Below are positions 16,224 to 25,218 of a stretch of 64,000 bases of DNA, one piece after another. A program made the translations under genes and the position numbers. The notes below the pieces were generated by a model that saw only the letters and a program-made list of their open reading frames with translations, ran no database searches and was not told the DNA's origin. Origin of the DNA: Myxococcus qinghaiensis (lineage in GTDB: Bacteria > Myxococcota > Myxococcia > Myxococcales > Myxococcaceae); NCBI RefSeq assembly GCF_024198215.1, contig NZ_JAKCFA010000013.1, forward strand, positions 1 to 64,000, in the 5' to 3' direction. How positions within the stretch are numbered: position 1 is the stretch's first letter; every line of letters starts with the position of its first letter.

Positions 16224-17045
16224 TCACAGGTACAACGTCACCTTGGTGATGAAGAAGTCCGCCAGGCACACCGCCACGGAGGTAATCGCCACCGTCTGCG
16301 TCGTCGCGCGCCCCACGCCCTCCGTGCCGCCCTCCACCGTCAGGCCCTTGAAGCAGCCCACCAGCCCGATGATGAAGCCGAACACCGCGCCTTTGAACAC
16401 GCCGGACACGAAGTCCATCATGAACACCGCGTCCAGCGCGCCCTGGAAGAACAGGTCCAGCGAGATGGCGTACTGCGCGTTCACCACCAGCGCGCCCGCC
16501 ACCAGGCCCACCACGTCCGCGAACACCGTGAGCACCGGCATCACCAGCAGGCACGCGAGCACGCGGGGCACCACCAGCTTGCGCAGCGGGTCCGCCCCCA
16601 GCGCGCGGATGGCGTCCACCTGCTCCGTCACCGTCATGGCCCCCAGCTCCGCCGCCATGCCACTGCCCAGGCGCGCGCCCACCGTGAGCGCCGTCAACAC
16701 CGGCGCCAGCTCCCGGAACAGCGTGAGGACGACCACGCGCCCCACCGTGTACTGCACGCCGAAGCGCGCCAGGAAGTAGCCGAACTGCAACGAGATGACG
16801 AGCCCGGCGAACGTCGCCGTGAGCAGCGCGATTGGCAGCGAGCGCACCCCCAGCGTCTCCACCTGGAAGATGAGCGCGGCGCCGTCGAACGGAGGCCGCA
16901 CCGCGCGGCTGAGCACCTGCCCCGTCATCTGCGTCATCGCGCCCAGCGACTCCAGCCGCTGCTTCGCGCGCTCCACCACGCTGGGGCGCTCCTGTGCAGC
17001 GACCTCCACCACCTCCGGCGCCTCCGCCTCCGCCGAGGGGCTCAT
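16224..17045 (-). CDS. MlaE-like ABC lipid-transport permease
   Basis: This 273-residue membrane protein has about five or six hydrophobic segments and the typical MlaE features: QFGYFLARFGVQYTVG, RELAPVLTALTVGARLGSGMAAELGAM and EQVDAIRALGADP, the loop that contacts the ATPase. An N-terminal cytoplasmic stretch of about 50 residues precedes the first helix. The ATG at 17045 overlaps the stop of the upstream lipoprotein gene (ATGA); the much longer reading frame upstream is a shadow. It works with the neighbouring MlaF- and MlaD-like proteins. Confidence 0.93.
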   Translation of the reverse strand: MSPSAEAEAPEVVEVAAQERPSVVERAKQRLESLGAMTQMTGQVLSRAVRPPFDGAALIFQVETLGVRSLPIALLTATFAGLVISLQFGYFLARFGVQYTVGRVVVLTLFRELAPVLTALTVGARLGSGMAAELGAMTVTEQVDAIRALGADPLRKLVVPRVLACLLVMPVLTVFADVVGLVAGALVVNAQYAISLDLFFQGALDAVFMMDFVSGVFKGAVFGFIIGLVGCFKGLTVEGGTEGVGRATTQTVAITSVAVCLADFFITKVTLYL

Positions 17046-17542
17046 CCGAAGTGCTCCGACTCGAAGCCCGCGAGCAACGCGTCGAAGTCCGGCATGCGCT
17101 CGGCCGCGAGCCCCGGCGGCGCCACGTAGGAGAAGTCGAAGACGCAGTTGTCCTTCTTCAACACCACCAGCTCCAGCTCCACGGGCACCCCGTCCATCTT
17201 CGCCAGGTAGCGGCTGCGCAGCGCCTCGCGCCCGTCCATGGCGATGAGGTGGCTGGACACCTCCTGGCGCTCGGTGAAGCCCATCAGCAAATGCCGCGTG
17301 AGGACCGGGAGCGGCGGGTCGTCGTGCCCCTTGCACGTCGCGTTGATGGAGACCGCGCGGCCCGTGCCCTCCTCGGCGAAGGCCAAATCGTTGTCCTCCA
17401 GCCAGACCCGGCGCCAGTGCTTGGGCAGCTCGCCCACGCGGTAGCGCACCTCCGGCTTGGACAACACGGAGTCCTCGAAGCTCACGCGGCGGCAGCCCAC
17501 CAGGGATGCGAGCAACACGAGCAGCAGCGTCATCCTCGACAT
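17042..17542 (-). CDS. Lipoprotein at the head of the Mla-type operon
   Basis: This 166-residue protein has a short hydrophobic signal and lipobox (LLASLVGC, then RR). The mature domain is small and mixed alpha/beta, with one possible disulfide (C in INATCKG and C in KDNCVFDF). I do not recognise a named family. Because it is the first gene of the lipid-transport operon and overlaps the permease gene by four bases, it may be an outer-membrane or periplasmic partner, in the place MlaA or MlaC takes in other bacteria, but it resembles neither. ATG at 17542 chosen over GTG at 17566. Confidence 0.75.
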   Translation of the reverse strand: MSRMTLLLVLLASLVGCRRVSFEDSVLSKPEVRYRVGELPKHWRRVWLEDNDLAFAEEGTGRAVSINATCKGHDDPPLPVLTRHLLMGFTERQEVSSHLIAMDGREALRSRYLAKMDGVPVELELVVLKKDNCVFDFSYVAPPGLAAERMPDFDALLAGFESEHFG

Positions 17543-17926
17543 GGCACCGTTTCTTCGCGTCGGCACTTCCGGCCTTGTGCGGGCAAGTCATGCGACACCA
17601 GGAGCGGCGCCGCAAGGAATTCCGCGCGATAAAACGTCCACTATCCACCCCTCCCTCCACCCCAGGACGGCGGATGCTCGACACTGAACCTTCCAGGTCT
17701 CACGACCGAGCCGCCTGATATCGCCGTCTCGCCGCCGCATTCCCCGTCCGGAAAAGGGCAGGTCGAGTGCCCCGTCGACAATCAATTTCACCGGGCGCGA
17801 GCCCAGGGGGAGTCCCTTGGTGCCCCTCGTGTCCGCATGTTCCAGTCATCACCCCACCGGGACACGGCGACCCGCCCGTCCCCTCCTCCCGCTTCTGGGA
17901 GAAGTCACCACACGAGGAGGCGACAC
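17543..17926. other. Divergent intergenic region upstream of the Mla operon
   Basis: This gap of about 380 bases lies between the Mla-type operon (minus) and a small membrane protein (plus). It has a lower-GC patch near 17625-17650 (gataaaacgtcc) that may hold the operon promoter. No gene, clear palindrome or terminator was seen. Confidence 0.4.
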
Positions 17927-18325
17927 ATGGATGGGGGACTCGCGATATTCGGCTTCGGCCTCTTCCTCCTGTCGATTGCCAGCCTGTACGCACGCACGGC
18001 CTACGGCGTGGCGATAGGGCTGCTCGCCATGGCGCTCGTGTCCATGGGCATGGCCTTCAGCGAGTCGAAGAAGCTGCGGGAAATCTCCCTGGGCCTGAGC
18101 CTGGGGCTGCTGGCCCTCGCCACTGTCGCGGTCGCCACCGGCACCGTGTGGTGGCTGAGCCTGGGGACCTTCTTGTTCGCGGTGGCCTTTGGAGTGCTCT
18201 GGGCCGAGTACCGCTTCGCCTTCTTCGAGCACGTCCGGCAGGAAGACCTGCCGCCCCGGCGCCCGCACCACGCCCGGCGGATGAACGTGCACTGGCCCTG
18301 GCACCGGCGCCGCTCGGCGCCGTGA
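17927..18325 (+). CDS. Small membrane protein with an arginine/histidine-rich tail
   Basis: This 132-residue protein has about four hydrophobic segments: residues 3-20, 24-40, 52-70 and 74-92. The short polar C-terminal tail is rich in R, H and P. The ATG at 17927 follows a good GAGGAGG site; the longer frame has none. No family is recognised. It is convergent with recF (4-base gap). Confidence 0.72.
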   Translation: MDGGLAIFGFGLFLLSIASLYARTAYGVAIGLLAMALVSMGMAFSESKKLREISLGLSLGLLALATVAVATGTVWWLSLGTFLFAVAFGVLWAEYRFAFFEHVRQEDLPPRRPHHARRMNVHWPWHRRRSAP

Positions 18326-18329
18326 GTCG

Positions 18330-19478
18330 TCAGCCCTCGACGGGGACGTCCGCGTCCCGGGTCGTCACCTGCCCCGCGTGCACGGAGAGCCACAGCGTGT
18401 CCTCCGCCGCGGCCCCGCGCACCAGCGAGCCATCCGTGGTGGACAGGAACACCTGCGCGCCGCTCTTCGCCAGGTAGTCCATCAGGTAGGCGTTGCGCTC
18501 CGGGTCCAGCTCGCTCGACACGTCGTCCAGCATGAGCAGCGGCAGGAAGCCCATGCTCGTCTCCAGATTCTCGATTTCAGCAATCTTCCAGCCGAGCACC
18601 AGCGCCCGCTGCTGCCCCTGGCTCGCATAGGCCCGGGCGCTGCGGCCGCCCAGCGTCACCGTCACGTCGTCCGAGTGCGGTCCCACCGAGGTGAAGCCCC
18701 GGTCCAAATCCCTGCGCAGGCGCTCGCCCAGCGACTCGCGCAGCGCCAGGGCCAGCGAGGCCTCATCCGCCGCGGCGAAGTCCCCGCCCAGGTGCGCCGG
18801 GTGATAGCCATACGAGGCCGGCTCCACCGTGCGACCAATCGAGGCGAAGGTCGCCTGGGCGCGCGGCGCCAGCTCCGCCATCAGCGCCCGCCGCCGCGCG
18901 TAGATGCGCGCCCCGGCCTTGGCCAGCGTCTCGTCGTAGGCGTCCAGGTAGGCCGGGTCCGCCGCGCCGCCCTCGCGCAGGAGCCGGTTGCGGTTCTTCA
19001 GCGCGCGCGCGTACTCGCGGCTCTCCCGGAGGTACGCGGGGAAGCGGTTGAACACCGCCCGGTCCAGGAAGCCGCGACGTGAGTCCGGCCCGCCCTTCAC
19101 CACCTCCAAATCATCCGGCGTGAAGGCCACCACGGAGACGCCGCCGAAGTACTCCTCCAGGCTGGCCGCCTTCTTTCCGTCCACGAAGGCCTGCCGCGTG
19201 CCGCCGCCGACCTCGACGGCGATTTCGCGCTCGGCTCCCTTGAGGAGGAAGCGGCCGGACACGCGCGCCGTCTGGGTGCCCCAGCGCACCAGCTCCGACA
19301 GGCGCCCGGCGCGCAGCGGCTTGAGCGTGGCGAGGAAGTAGAGCCCCTCCAGCAGGTTCGTCTTGCCCTGCCCGTTCTGCCCCACGGAGATGGTGGCATG
19401 GGCGCTGGGCGTGAGCGTCACCTGCGCGAGATTGCGGAAGTCTTGGACGTGGAGTGCGAGGAGGCGCACGGCCCCCAC
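18330..19478 (-). CDS. recF: DNA replication and repair protein RecF
   Basis: This 382-residue SMC-like ATPase has Walker A at residues 33-40 (GQNGQGKTNLLEG), an ABC-type signature region (SQGQQRALVLGWKIAE) and Walker B LLMLDDVSSELD, the normal RecF layout and length. It loads RecA at gaps via RecOR. The start is GTG at 19478, with a second GTG three codons on (VRLLALHV). In many bacteria recF sits next to dnaN; here dnaN is about 7 kb away on the same strand with unrelated genes between. A PAS-type histidine kinase lies just upstream on the same strand, 96 bases away. Confidence 0.95.
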   Translation of the reverse strand: MGAVRLLALHVQDFRNLAQVTLTPSAHATISVGQNGQGKTNLLEGLYFLATLKPLRAGRLSELVRWGTQTARVSGRFLLKGAEREIAVEVGGGTRQAFVDGKKAASLEEYFGGVSVVAFTPDDLEVVKGGPDSRRGFLDRAVFNRFPAYLRESREYARALKNRNRLLREGGAADPAYLDAYDETLAKAGARIYARRRALMAELAPRAQATFASIGRTVEPASYGYHPAHLGGDFAAADEASLALALRESLGERLRRDLDRGFTSVGPHSDDVTVTLGGRSARAYASQGQQRALVLGWKIAEIENLETSMGFLPLLMLDDVSSELDPERNAYLMDYLAKSGAQVFLSTTDGSLVRGAAAEDTLWLSVHAGQVTTRDADVPVEG

Positions 19479-19574
19479 CGTATACCCGCCTCCGCGCCGG
19501 CGCGGGGAGGTTATCTCGCGCCCGCGCTCACCGAGGGGCCGGGCGAAACACAGACACGCTCGAACAGGAGCCCT

Positions 19575-21626
19575 TCAGGACGCCAGGCTCTTGACGGCGA
19601 CGGCGGGCTCCGATGGCCGCAGCGGCAACTCCACGGTGAAGGTGGCGCCCTCGCCCGGCCGGCTGTCCACGCGGATGAGGCCCTCCATCGCCTCCACGAG
19701 CGTGCGCGCGACATACAGGCCCAGCCCCAGGCCGCCGTAGTTGCGCTCGGACACCGCGCGCTCGAACTTGTGGAAGATGCGCGTCTGGGCCTCGGGGCTG
19801 ATGCCGATGCCCTCGTCGCGCACGCGCAAGAGCGCCCGCTCCGCCTCCAACGCCACGGACACCCGCACGGGCCGCCCCGCGCCGTACTTGAGCGCGTTGG
19901 ACACCAGGTTCGTCACCACCTGCTCCAGCCGCATCCGGTCCCACGCGCCCGTCGCGGACTCCACGCCGGAGACGTCCACTTCACACTCCGCCCGCTCCGC
20001 CTCCGGCTGGAAGCGCGCCACCACCTCCCGCACCAGCTCGCGCAGGTCCACCTGCTCGTACTCCAACCGCAGCCGCCCCGTGCCGATGCGCGACACGTCC
20101 AGGAGCCCGTTCACCAGGTCCGCCAGCCGCATCACCTGCCGCAACATCCCCTGCACCTCGCGGCCATGGCGCTTCGCCCAGGCGGAGTCCGGGTCCGAAA
20201 GCGTCGCGCGCGCGAAGGCCTGCAGCCTCAGGCCCAGCACCGTCAGCGGCGTCTTCAGCTCGTGGCTCGCCACGGACAGGAACTCGTCGCGCGCGCGGAT
20301 GGCTTCCTGCAGCCGCTGCTCCACCGTCTTCAGGCGGGTGATGTCCAGGAAGGGCAGCACCGTCACCGCCGGATGCCCATGCATCGCGGGCAACATCTCC
20401 GAGGAGATGCTGAGCACGTACTCCCCGCTGTGCGTGTGCCAGACGACCTCCAGGCCCTCCAGCTTCTCGCCCCGCGCCGCGCGAGAGGAGGGAATCTCCT
20501 CCGCGCCCAGCCGCCGGCCCGACAGGTCCGTGAGGTGGAACAGCTCGCCATACTGCGACGCGGGCACCCGCATGGGGATGTCCCGGCCATGCAGCCGGTC
20601 CGCCGCGGCGTTGGAGAACGTCAGGTCCCCCGTGCCCGGGTCCGCCATCACCACCGGCATGGGCATCAAGTCCAGCACCGCCTCCAGCCACCGGTGCTGG
20701 CTCTCCACCGCCTGGCGCGCGAGCACCTGCTCCGTCACCTCGAAGGCGAACGTCACCAGTCCGTCCACCCGGCCCCGCTCGTCGCGCAAGGGCTCGTAGA
20801 GCAGGTTCCAGTACCGCGTCTCCACCTGCCCCCGGCCCGCGTAGTCGAGCGCCATCGGATACTCGTGGGCCACCACCCGCTCCCCCGTCTCCAACACCCC
20901 GCGGTACAGGCTCACCAGCTCCGGAGAGATATCCGGAATCGCCTCCACGAGCGTGCGCCCCACCAGCTCCCGGCCGCCCATCAGCGTCAGCAGCAGCGGG
21001 TTGGCGAACTCGAAGCGCAGCTCGGGTCCGCGCATCAGGTTGATGGCCACCGGCGCCTGGGTGAGCAGTTGATAGAGCCTGCGCCGCTCCAGCTGCTCCG
21101 CCTCGCGCGCAGCCAGCTCCGCCGTCACGTCCTTGTAGGCCAGGGCGATGTGGCTCACCTCGCCCGCGGAGGACGCGAGCGGGAAGCAGGTGCAGGCGAT
21201 GGCGATGCGGTGCGCCTCCTTCACCTCGACGTGCCGCAGCTCCTTCACGTCGTACCAGATGACCGGCGTCTGCACCGTCTCGCCCGCGAAGGCCCGGCGC
21301 AGCAGCACGTCCAGCCCCAGCTTCGCCACCAGCTCGTCGCGAAAGAGGCTGTACTCCGGCGGCGGACTGGAGCCGAACATCGCCTCGTAGGCGGGGTTGT
21401 ACAGCCGGCAGTGCCCCTGCGCGTCGAAGATGGCGTACGGCACCGGCGAGTGGAGGAACAACCCCTCCAGCAACACCAGCGGGTCCGTCGTCACGGAGGC
21501 CAGCTGCTCGCGCAGCGGGAGCGCGGAGGACGAGGACGCACGCGCGCTCCGGCCCCCACCGGAACCTCGCCCTGCCTCGACGTCTGCCTTCCCACCCCGA
21601 GGGCCCTGGCCCTTGCGCGTCGCCAC
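19575..21626 (-). CDS. PAS-rich sensor histidine kinase
   Basis: This 683-residue soluble kinase has three PAS-like domains: one beginning with HSPVPYAIFDAQGHCRLYN, a second with APVAINLMRGPELRFEFAN and a third with MPMPVVMADPGTGDLTFSN. A HisKA domain follows with the phosphorylated histidine in FLSVASHELKTPL, then an HATPase domain (NALKYG, DEGIGI, GLGLGLYVAR). No membrane segment or receiver is present. I chose the GTG at 21626: codons upstream lose the G/C third-position bias, so the ATG at 21734 probably lies in the promoter region. Its response-regulator partner is not adjacent. Confidence 0.85.
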   Translation of the reverse strand: MATRKGQGPRGGKADVEAGRGSGGGRSARASSSSALPLREQLASVTTDPLVLLEGLFLHSPVPYAIFDAQGHCRLYNPAYEAMFGSSPPPEYSLFRDELVAKLGLDVLLRRAFAGETVQTPVIWYDVKELRHVEVKEAHRIAIACTCFPLASSAGEVSHIALAYKDVTAELAAREAEQLERRRLYQLLTQAPVAINLMRGPELRFEFANPLLLTLMGGRELVGRTLVEAIPDISPELVSLYRGVLETGERVVAHEYPMALDYAGRGQVETRYWNLLYEPLRDERGRVDGLVTFAFEVTEQVLARQAVESQHRWLEAVLDLMPMPVVMADPGTGDLTFSNAAADRLHGRDIPMRVPASQYGELFHLTDLSGRRLGAEEIPSSRAARGEKLEGLEVVWHTHSGEYVLSISSEMLPAMHGHPAVTVLPFLDITRLKTVEQRLQEAIRARDEFLSVASHELKTPLTVLGLRLQAFARATLSDPDSAWAKRHGREVQGMLRQVMRLADLVNGLLDVSRIGTGRLRLEYEQVDLRELVREVVARFQPEAERAECEVDVSGVESATGAWDRMRLEQVVTNLVSNALKYGAGRPVRVSVALEAERALLRVRDEGIGISPEAQTRIFHKFERAVSERNYGGLGLGLYVARTLVEAMEGLIRVDSRPGEGATFTVELPLRPSEPAVAVKSLAS

Positions 21627-21732
21627 GACCCGCAGGAGTAGCAGAAGACAGACTTCACTGGCAGCGCTGAAAGGTAGGACAGGGCTTGGACATGGCTTGT
21701 GGACCCCGTCACGAAAGGCTTTGGTCCGGCCC

Positions 21733-22842
21733 ATGGCGGAGCCTCTCAAGACCTTCTTCGACGCCCGGCTGGTGGAGCGGCTGGGCACCGCGCTGCACAA
21801 AGCCCGGCCTTCCTTCCCCCTGGACACCTTCCTCGCGGAGGCACGTCAGGGATTGGAGGGGCATGAGCTCATCGGCCGCGCGCGTCACATCTCCCAGGCC
21901 ATGCACCGGGCCCTGCCCCGCGACTACCCGAAGGCGGTGGAGGTGGTGGTGCGCTCGCTGGGCCCGCTGCGCGACACGGACCGGGTGGGCATGGAGGTCT
22001 TCTTCTACCTCCCCCACACGATGTTCGTGTCCGAGCACGGCCTGGAGCACTTCGAGGAGTCCATGCGGGCCCAGCACGCGCTCACCCAGCGCTTCACGGC
22101 GGAGTTCTCCATCCGCCCCTTCCTGGAGCGGCACCCGGAGAAGACGCTGAAGCGCCTGCGCGAGTGGACGAAGGACGAGAGCGTCCATGTGCGAAGGCTC
22201 GTGTCGGAGGGCACGCGTCCGCGCCTGCCGTGGGCCTCGCGCCTGCGCGCCTTCCAGCAGGACCCGCGTCCGGTGCTGGAGCTGCTGGAGCTGCTCAAGG
22301 ACGACGTGGACCTGTACGTGCGCCGCTCGGTGGCCAACAACCTCAACGACATCGGCAAGGACCACCCGGACGTGCTGGTGAAGGTGGCGAAGGCGTGGCT
22401 GAAGGACGCCCCGCCGGAGCGGGAGTGGCTGGTGCGCCACGCGCTGCGCTCCGCCATCAAGCGAGGCGAGCCCGCGGCGCTGGAGGTGCTGGGCGCGGGC
22501 AAGCCCACCGGAATCGAAGCCCGGGTCACCGAGCTGCCCCGCGGCGCGAAGCTGGGTGGCGCGGTGGACGTGCGCTTCGTGGTGGCCAATCGCTCCAAGC
22601 GCACCCAGTCGCTCGTGGTGGACCTGGCCGTGCACTTCTTCAAGGCGCGTGGCGAGGCGCCCAAGCCCAAGGTCTTCAAGGTGCGCGCGCTGACGCTGGC
22701 GCCCGGCCAGGAGGAGACCCTGGGCAAGCGCGTGTCGCTGGCGCGGCTCTCCACGCGCCGCCACTACCCGGGCCCGCACCGCTTCGAGGCGCGGGTGAAT
22801 GGCGTGGACCTGCCGCTGGGCGAGGTGGACGTGGTGGAGTGA
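21733..22842 (+). CDS. AlkC-like DNA alkylation repair protein
   Basis: This 369-residue HEAT-repeat protein matches the AlkC branch of bacterial alkylpurine DNA glycosylases: FTAEFSIRPFLERHPE, then VRRLVSEGTRPRLPWA, and DLYVRRSVANNLNDIGKDHP. It would excise cationic methylated bases such as 3-methyladenine. The last 110 residues form a beta-rich, Ig-like region (VDVRFVVANRSKRTQSLVVD), as known in a subset of AlkC proteins. ATG at 21733. It is divergent from the PAS kinase and ends in a hairpin shared with the next gene. Confidence 0.86.
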   Translation: MAEPLKTFFDARLVERLGTALHKARPSFPLDTFLAEARQGLEGHELIGRARHISQAMHRALPRDYPKAVEVVVRSLGPLRDTDRVGMEVFFYLPHTMFVSEHGLEHFEESMRAQHALTQRFTAEFSIRPFLERHPEKTLKRLREWTKDESVHVRRLVSEGTRPRLPWASRLRAFQQDPRPVLELLELLKDDVDLYVRRSVANNLNDIGKDHPDVLVKVAKAWLKDAPPEREWLVRHALRSAIKRGEPAALEVLGAGKPTGIEARVTELPRGAKLGGAVDVRFVVANRSKRTQSLVVDLAVHFFKARGEAPKPKVFKVRALTLAPGQEETLGKRVSLARLSTRRHYPGPHRFEARVNGVDLPLGEVDVVE

Positions 22843-22846
22843 AGCC

Positions 22847-22877
22847 GCTCGGGCCGCCTCCTCAACGCGGCCCGAGC
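22847..22877. terminator. Bidirectional hairpin between convergent genes
   Basis: An 11-bp perfect stem, gctcgggccgc at 22847-22857 with its complement at 22867-22877, surrounds a 9-base loop. It lies at the meeting point of the AlkC gene and the small membrane protein gene. There is no T-tract. Confidence 0.55.
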
Positions 22878-23152
22878 AGCTTCACCAGCTTGTTGTAGAC
22901 GCCCATCACCAGGAGCGGCGACACCCAGGAGCCGATGAAGCGGGCCGGCTGGCTGCGGCCCGCCAGCTCCAGGCCCAGGGACACGCCCATCGAGCACAGG
23001 CTGGCGAAGAGGAAGACGTGCGAGGGAATCTTGGCCGCCTGCTGCTCCAGCAGCCGGGTGAACGAGCTGTCGGCGTGTTCCGCGCGCAACACGGGGGGCA
23101 GCTCGTACTCATGCGTCGACGCGGCACTCGCGGGGTTGACGTCCAGGGTCAT
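22862..23152 (-). CDS. Small two-span membrane protein
   Basis: This 96-residue protein has a polar N-terminal third with an Ala/Glu-rich helix and two hydrophobic segments near residues 45-65 and 72-90 (LFASLCSMGVSLGLEL; GSWVSPLLVMGVYNKLV). The ATG at 23152 follows GGGGAGGAAG. Cytoplasmic end, probably an inner-membrane protein of unknown function. The upstream extension to 23296 overlaps the promoter of the divergent DUF1990 gene and is rejected. Confidence 0.68.
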   Translation of the reverse strand: MTLDVNPASAASTHEYELPPVLRAEHADSSFTRLLEQQAAKIPSHVFLFASLCSMGVSLGLELAGRSQPARFIGSWVSPLLVMGVYNKLVKLLGPR

Positions 23153-23276
23153 CGTGCTTCCTCCCCGAGCAGCCGGGCAGGTCGGCCGCTCATCCCCGCA
23201 CTCGCGGGAAAGCCCCATGCCTCCCGGCGTCGCGGTCCCCATCATGGTGTGACCGAACCACGCGAAGGGCGAGAGG

Positions 23277-23918
23277 GTGGACCACGACAACACCACACCG
23301 GACAGGGCGGGCGGAGAAGCGGGAGGACTCCAGCTTCCCGAGACAGGCGCGGGCCCGCTCCTGCAACGCGACTACTGGGCCCTCATCCGGCACTGCCGCC
23401 ACCGGCCCGCCGCCATCCTGGAATGGGTGGCGCGGCGGTTCTCCGAGTTCGCGCCGGAGGAGCTGTGTGTCTTCACGCGCGAGTCCCCGTCCCGCGAGGA
23501 CCAGCCGCTGGAAGAGGGCGAGCTGCTCACCGTGCACATCGTCGGCGCGGGGAAGTTCGGCGTGCGCGTCATCCACAAGGACCGCCAGAGCCTGACGCTC
23601 GCCACCCTGCCGGGCCACCCGGAGGCGGGGCGCATCACCTTCGGCGCGTACCGCAACGAGTACGGGGACGTGCTCTTCCACATCCGCAGCCGCGCGCGCT
23701 CCGGCTCGCACATGCACCACTGGGGCTTCGTCACCGCGGGCGAGGCCATGCAGACCAACACCTGGACGGAGTTCGTCCTGCGCGTGGCCCTCTCCGCGGG
23801 CGAGGGCGTGGTGGGCGGCATCCACGCGGACACGCGGGAGCTGGAGGAAGAGCCCCGAGGTGGAGACGTGATGTCCGGGCCCACCTTCCTCGCACGAGGA
23901 GACGACGCCGATGATTGA
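23277..23918 (+). CDS. DUF1990-like protein
   Basis: This 213-residue cytoplasmic protein shows the DUF1990 pattern in its middle: LATLPGHPEAGRITFGAYRNEYGDVLFHIRS, followed by a basic and aromatic stretch. The N-terminal part (RDYWALIRHCRHRPAAILEWV) carries extra residues. The function of DUF1990 proteins is unknown. The start is GTG at 23277 after GAGAGG. It overlaps the next DUF1990 gene by 8 bases, so both are co-expressed. Confidence 0.75.
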   Translation: MDHDNTTPDRAGGEAGGLQLPETGAGPLLQRDYWALIRHCRHRPAAILEWVARRFSEFAPEELCVFTRESPSREDQPLEEGELLTVHIVGAGKFGVRVIHKDRQSLTLATLPGHPEAGRITFGAYRNEYGDVLFHIRSRARSGSHMHHWGFVTAGEAMQTNTWTEFVLRVALSAGEGVVGGIHADTRELEEEPRGGDVMSGPTFLARGDDADD

Positions 23919-25173
23919 GTGGCGCTGGTTCTCCGGCTGGACGGACGACGAGCTGGCCCCCCGGCTGGAGAAGGCGGGCGCGCTGGTGCGCAACTTCACC
24001 GCCGCGTCGGGGGAGATGACGCTGGAGGCGGGCTGGAACCAGGTGCACTCGGTGTCCACGCTGGGCCGCGAGCAGCCGGGCCCGCCGTCTCCCACGGGCC
24101 TGTTCGAGCGTGCCCGGGGCGTGCTGGAGACCTTCGACTTCTCCGACCCGCGCATCGTCCGCTGGCACTTCTCCTCCGACACGCCGCTGCATGGGCGCAC
24201 GGTGCTGCTGGAGCTGAAGTCATTGGCCGAGCGGCTGCGCTTCCTGTGCGCGGTGCGCGTGGGCGACACGCGCCTGGAGATTGGCGAGACGTGCAGCGTG
24301 TATGGCTTCAGCTTCGAGACGCTGGACGGCCACCTCGAAAAAGGCAGGGAGTGGTTCCTCCTGCGCAAGCAGCACGACACCGGAGAGGTGCGCTTCGAAA
24401 TCGAGGCGAGCTGGCGGCCCGGGACGTTCCCCAATGCGTGGAGCCGCGTGGGCTTCGCGCTCGTGGGCAAGCGCTACCAGCGCGCCTGGCACCGGCTGAC
24501 GCATGCGCGCCTGCGCGAGCTGACGCGGAATCACCCGGAGTTCGCCGGCATGCCCGCGCATCACGGCAAGGTGGACCACTCCGGACACGAGTTGGGGGAG
24601 CTGGGCCCGGTGAGCTTCTACGCGATGCGCGCGCCGGGACGACTGAAGTCACAGCTGGAAGAGGAGGTGGACGCCGTGGAACGAGGACATTGGTTGACCC
24701 CCGTGGGGCTGGGAGTGCTCGCGGGCATGCGAAGTCTGAGTGCGCCCACGCTGGTGAGCCGCAAGCTGGCCCAGTCGCCGGAAGCGAGGACGGACCCGTT
24801 GTCCGTCGCCTTGTCGAAGCCCTGGGTGCCTCGGGTGCTGGAGGTGCTCGCGCTGGGCGAGCTGGTGGCGGACAAGCTGCCGATGACTCCCGCGCGCGTG
24901 AAGTGGGTGCCCATGACGGGCCGCATCTTCATGGGCACGGTGGCGGCGGCCTCGTCGGTGTCGGGGCAGACGCGGCGGCGCGTCGTGCTCGCGGCGGCGA
25001 TGGGCGGACTGGCCGCGGTGGCCTCCACCTGGGCCTTCTATTCGCTGAGGAAGCTGGCCACGGGGAAGCTCCACATCCCCGCCCTGGCGGCGGCCTTCGC
25101 GGAGGACGCGCTGCTGGCGGCGCTCGCCACGCGGCTGATGCCCCTCGTGGACGACACGGCCACGGCGAGCTGA
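23911..25173 (+). CDS. DUF1990 domain fused to a DUF4126-like membrane domain
   Basis: This 420-residue protein has an N-terminal DUF1990 domain (FERARGVLETFDFSDPRIV, then YGFSFETLDGHLEKGREWF, AFALV-like GFALVGKRYQRAWHRLT). From about residue 245 the C-terminal part is hydrophobic, with segments around TPVGLGVLAGMRSLSAPTLV and VVLAAAMGGLAAVASTWAFY, resembling DUF4126. The domain pair suggests a soluble sensor or lipid-binding head on a membrane base, but neither domain has a known function. It overlaps the preceding DUF1990 gene. Confidence 0.75.
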   Translation: MIEWRWFSGWTDDELAPRLEKAGALVRNFTAASGEMTLEAGWNQVHSVSTLGREQPGPPSPTGLFERARGVLETFDFSDPRIVRWHFSSDTPLHGRTVLLELKSLAERLRFLCAVRVGDTRLEIGETCSVYGFSFETLDGHLEKGREWFLLRKQHDTGEVRFEIEASWRPGTFPNAWSRVGFALVGKRYQRAWHRLTHARLRELTRNHPEFAGMPAHHGKVDHSGHELGELGPVSFYAMRAPGRLKSQLEEEVDAVERGHWLTPVGLGVLAGMRSLSAPTLVSRKLAQSPEARTDPLSVALSKPWVPRVLEVLALGELVADKLPMTPARVKWVPMTGRIFMGTVAAASSVSGQTRRRVVLAAAMGGLAAVASTWAFYSLRKLATGKLHIPALAAAFAEDALLAALATRLMPLVDDTATAS

Positions 25174-25187
25174 AGCGGCAACGTCCA

Positions 25188-25218
25188 GGCCTCCCGCGCT
25201 CATCCCTGGCGGGAGGCC
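25188..25218. terminator. Bidirectional hairpin between convergent genes
   Basis: A 10-bp perfect stem, ggcctcccgc at 25188-25197 and its complement at 25209-25218, has an 11-base loop. It spans the end of the DUF1990/DUF4126 gene and the last codons of the opposing gene. Confidence 0.55.

Noticed and set aside
18305-18322. cggcgcc/ggcgccg hairpin at the end of the small membrane protein gene
   Set aside because: Lies fully inside codons with high GC; a chance stem is likely and no T-tract follows.
19398-21641. Plus-strand frame of 747 codons over the PAS kinase gene
   Set aside because: Composition is again Arg/His/Gln-rich, and the opposite strand has PAS, HisKA and HATPase motifs.
21626-21734. 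Upstream ATG start for the PAS kinase
   Set aside because: Codons between 21626 and 21734 lose the G/C third-position bias, so this stretch looks non-coding.
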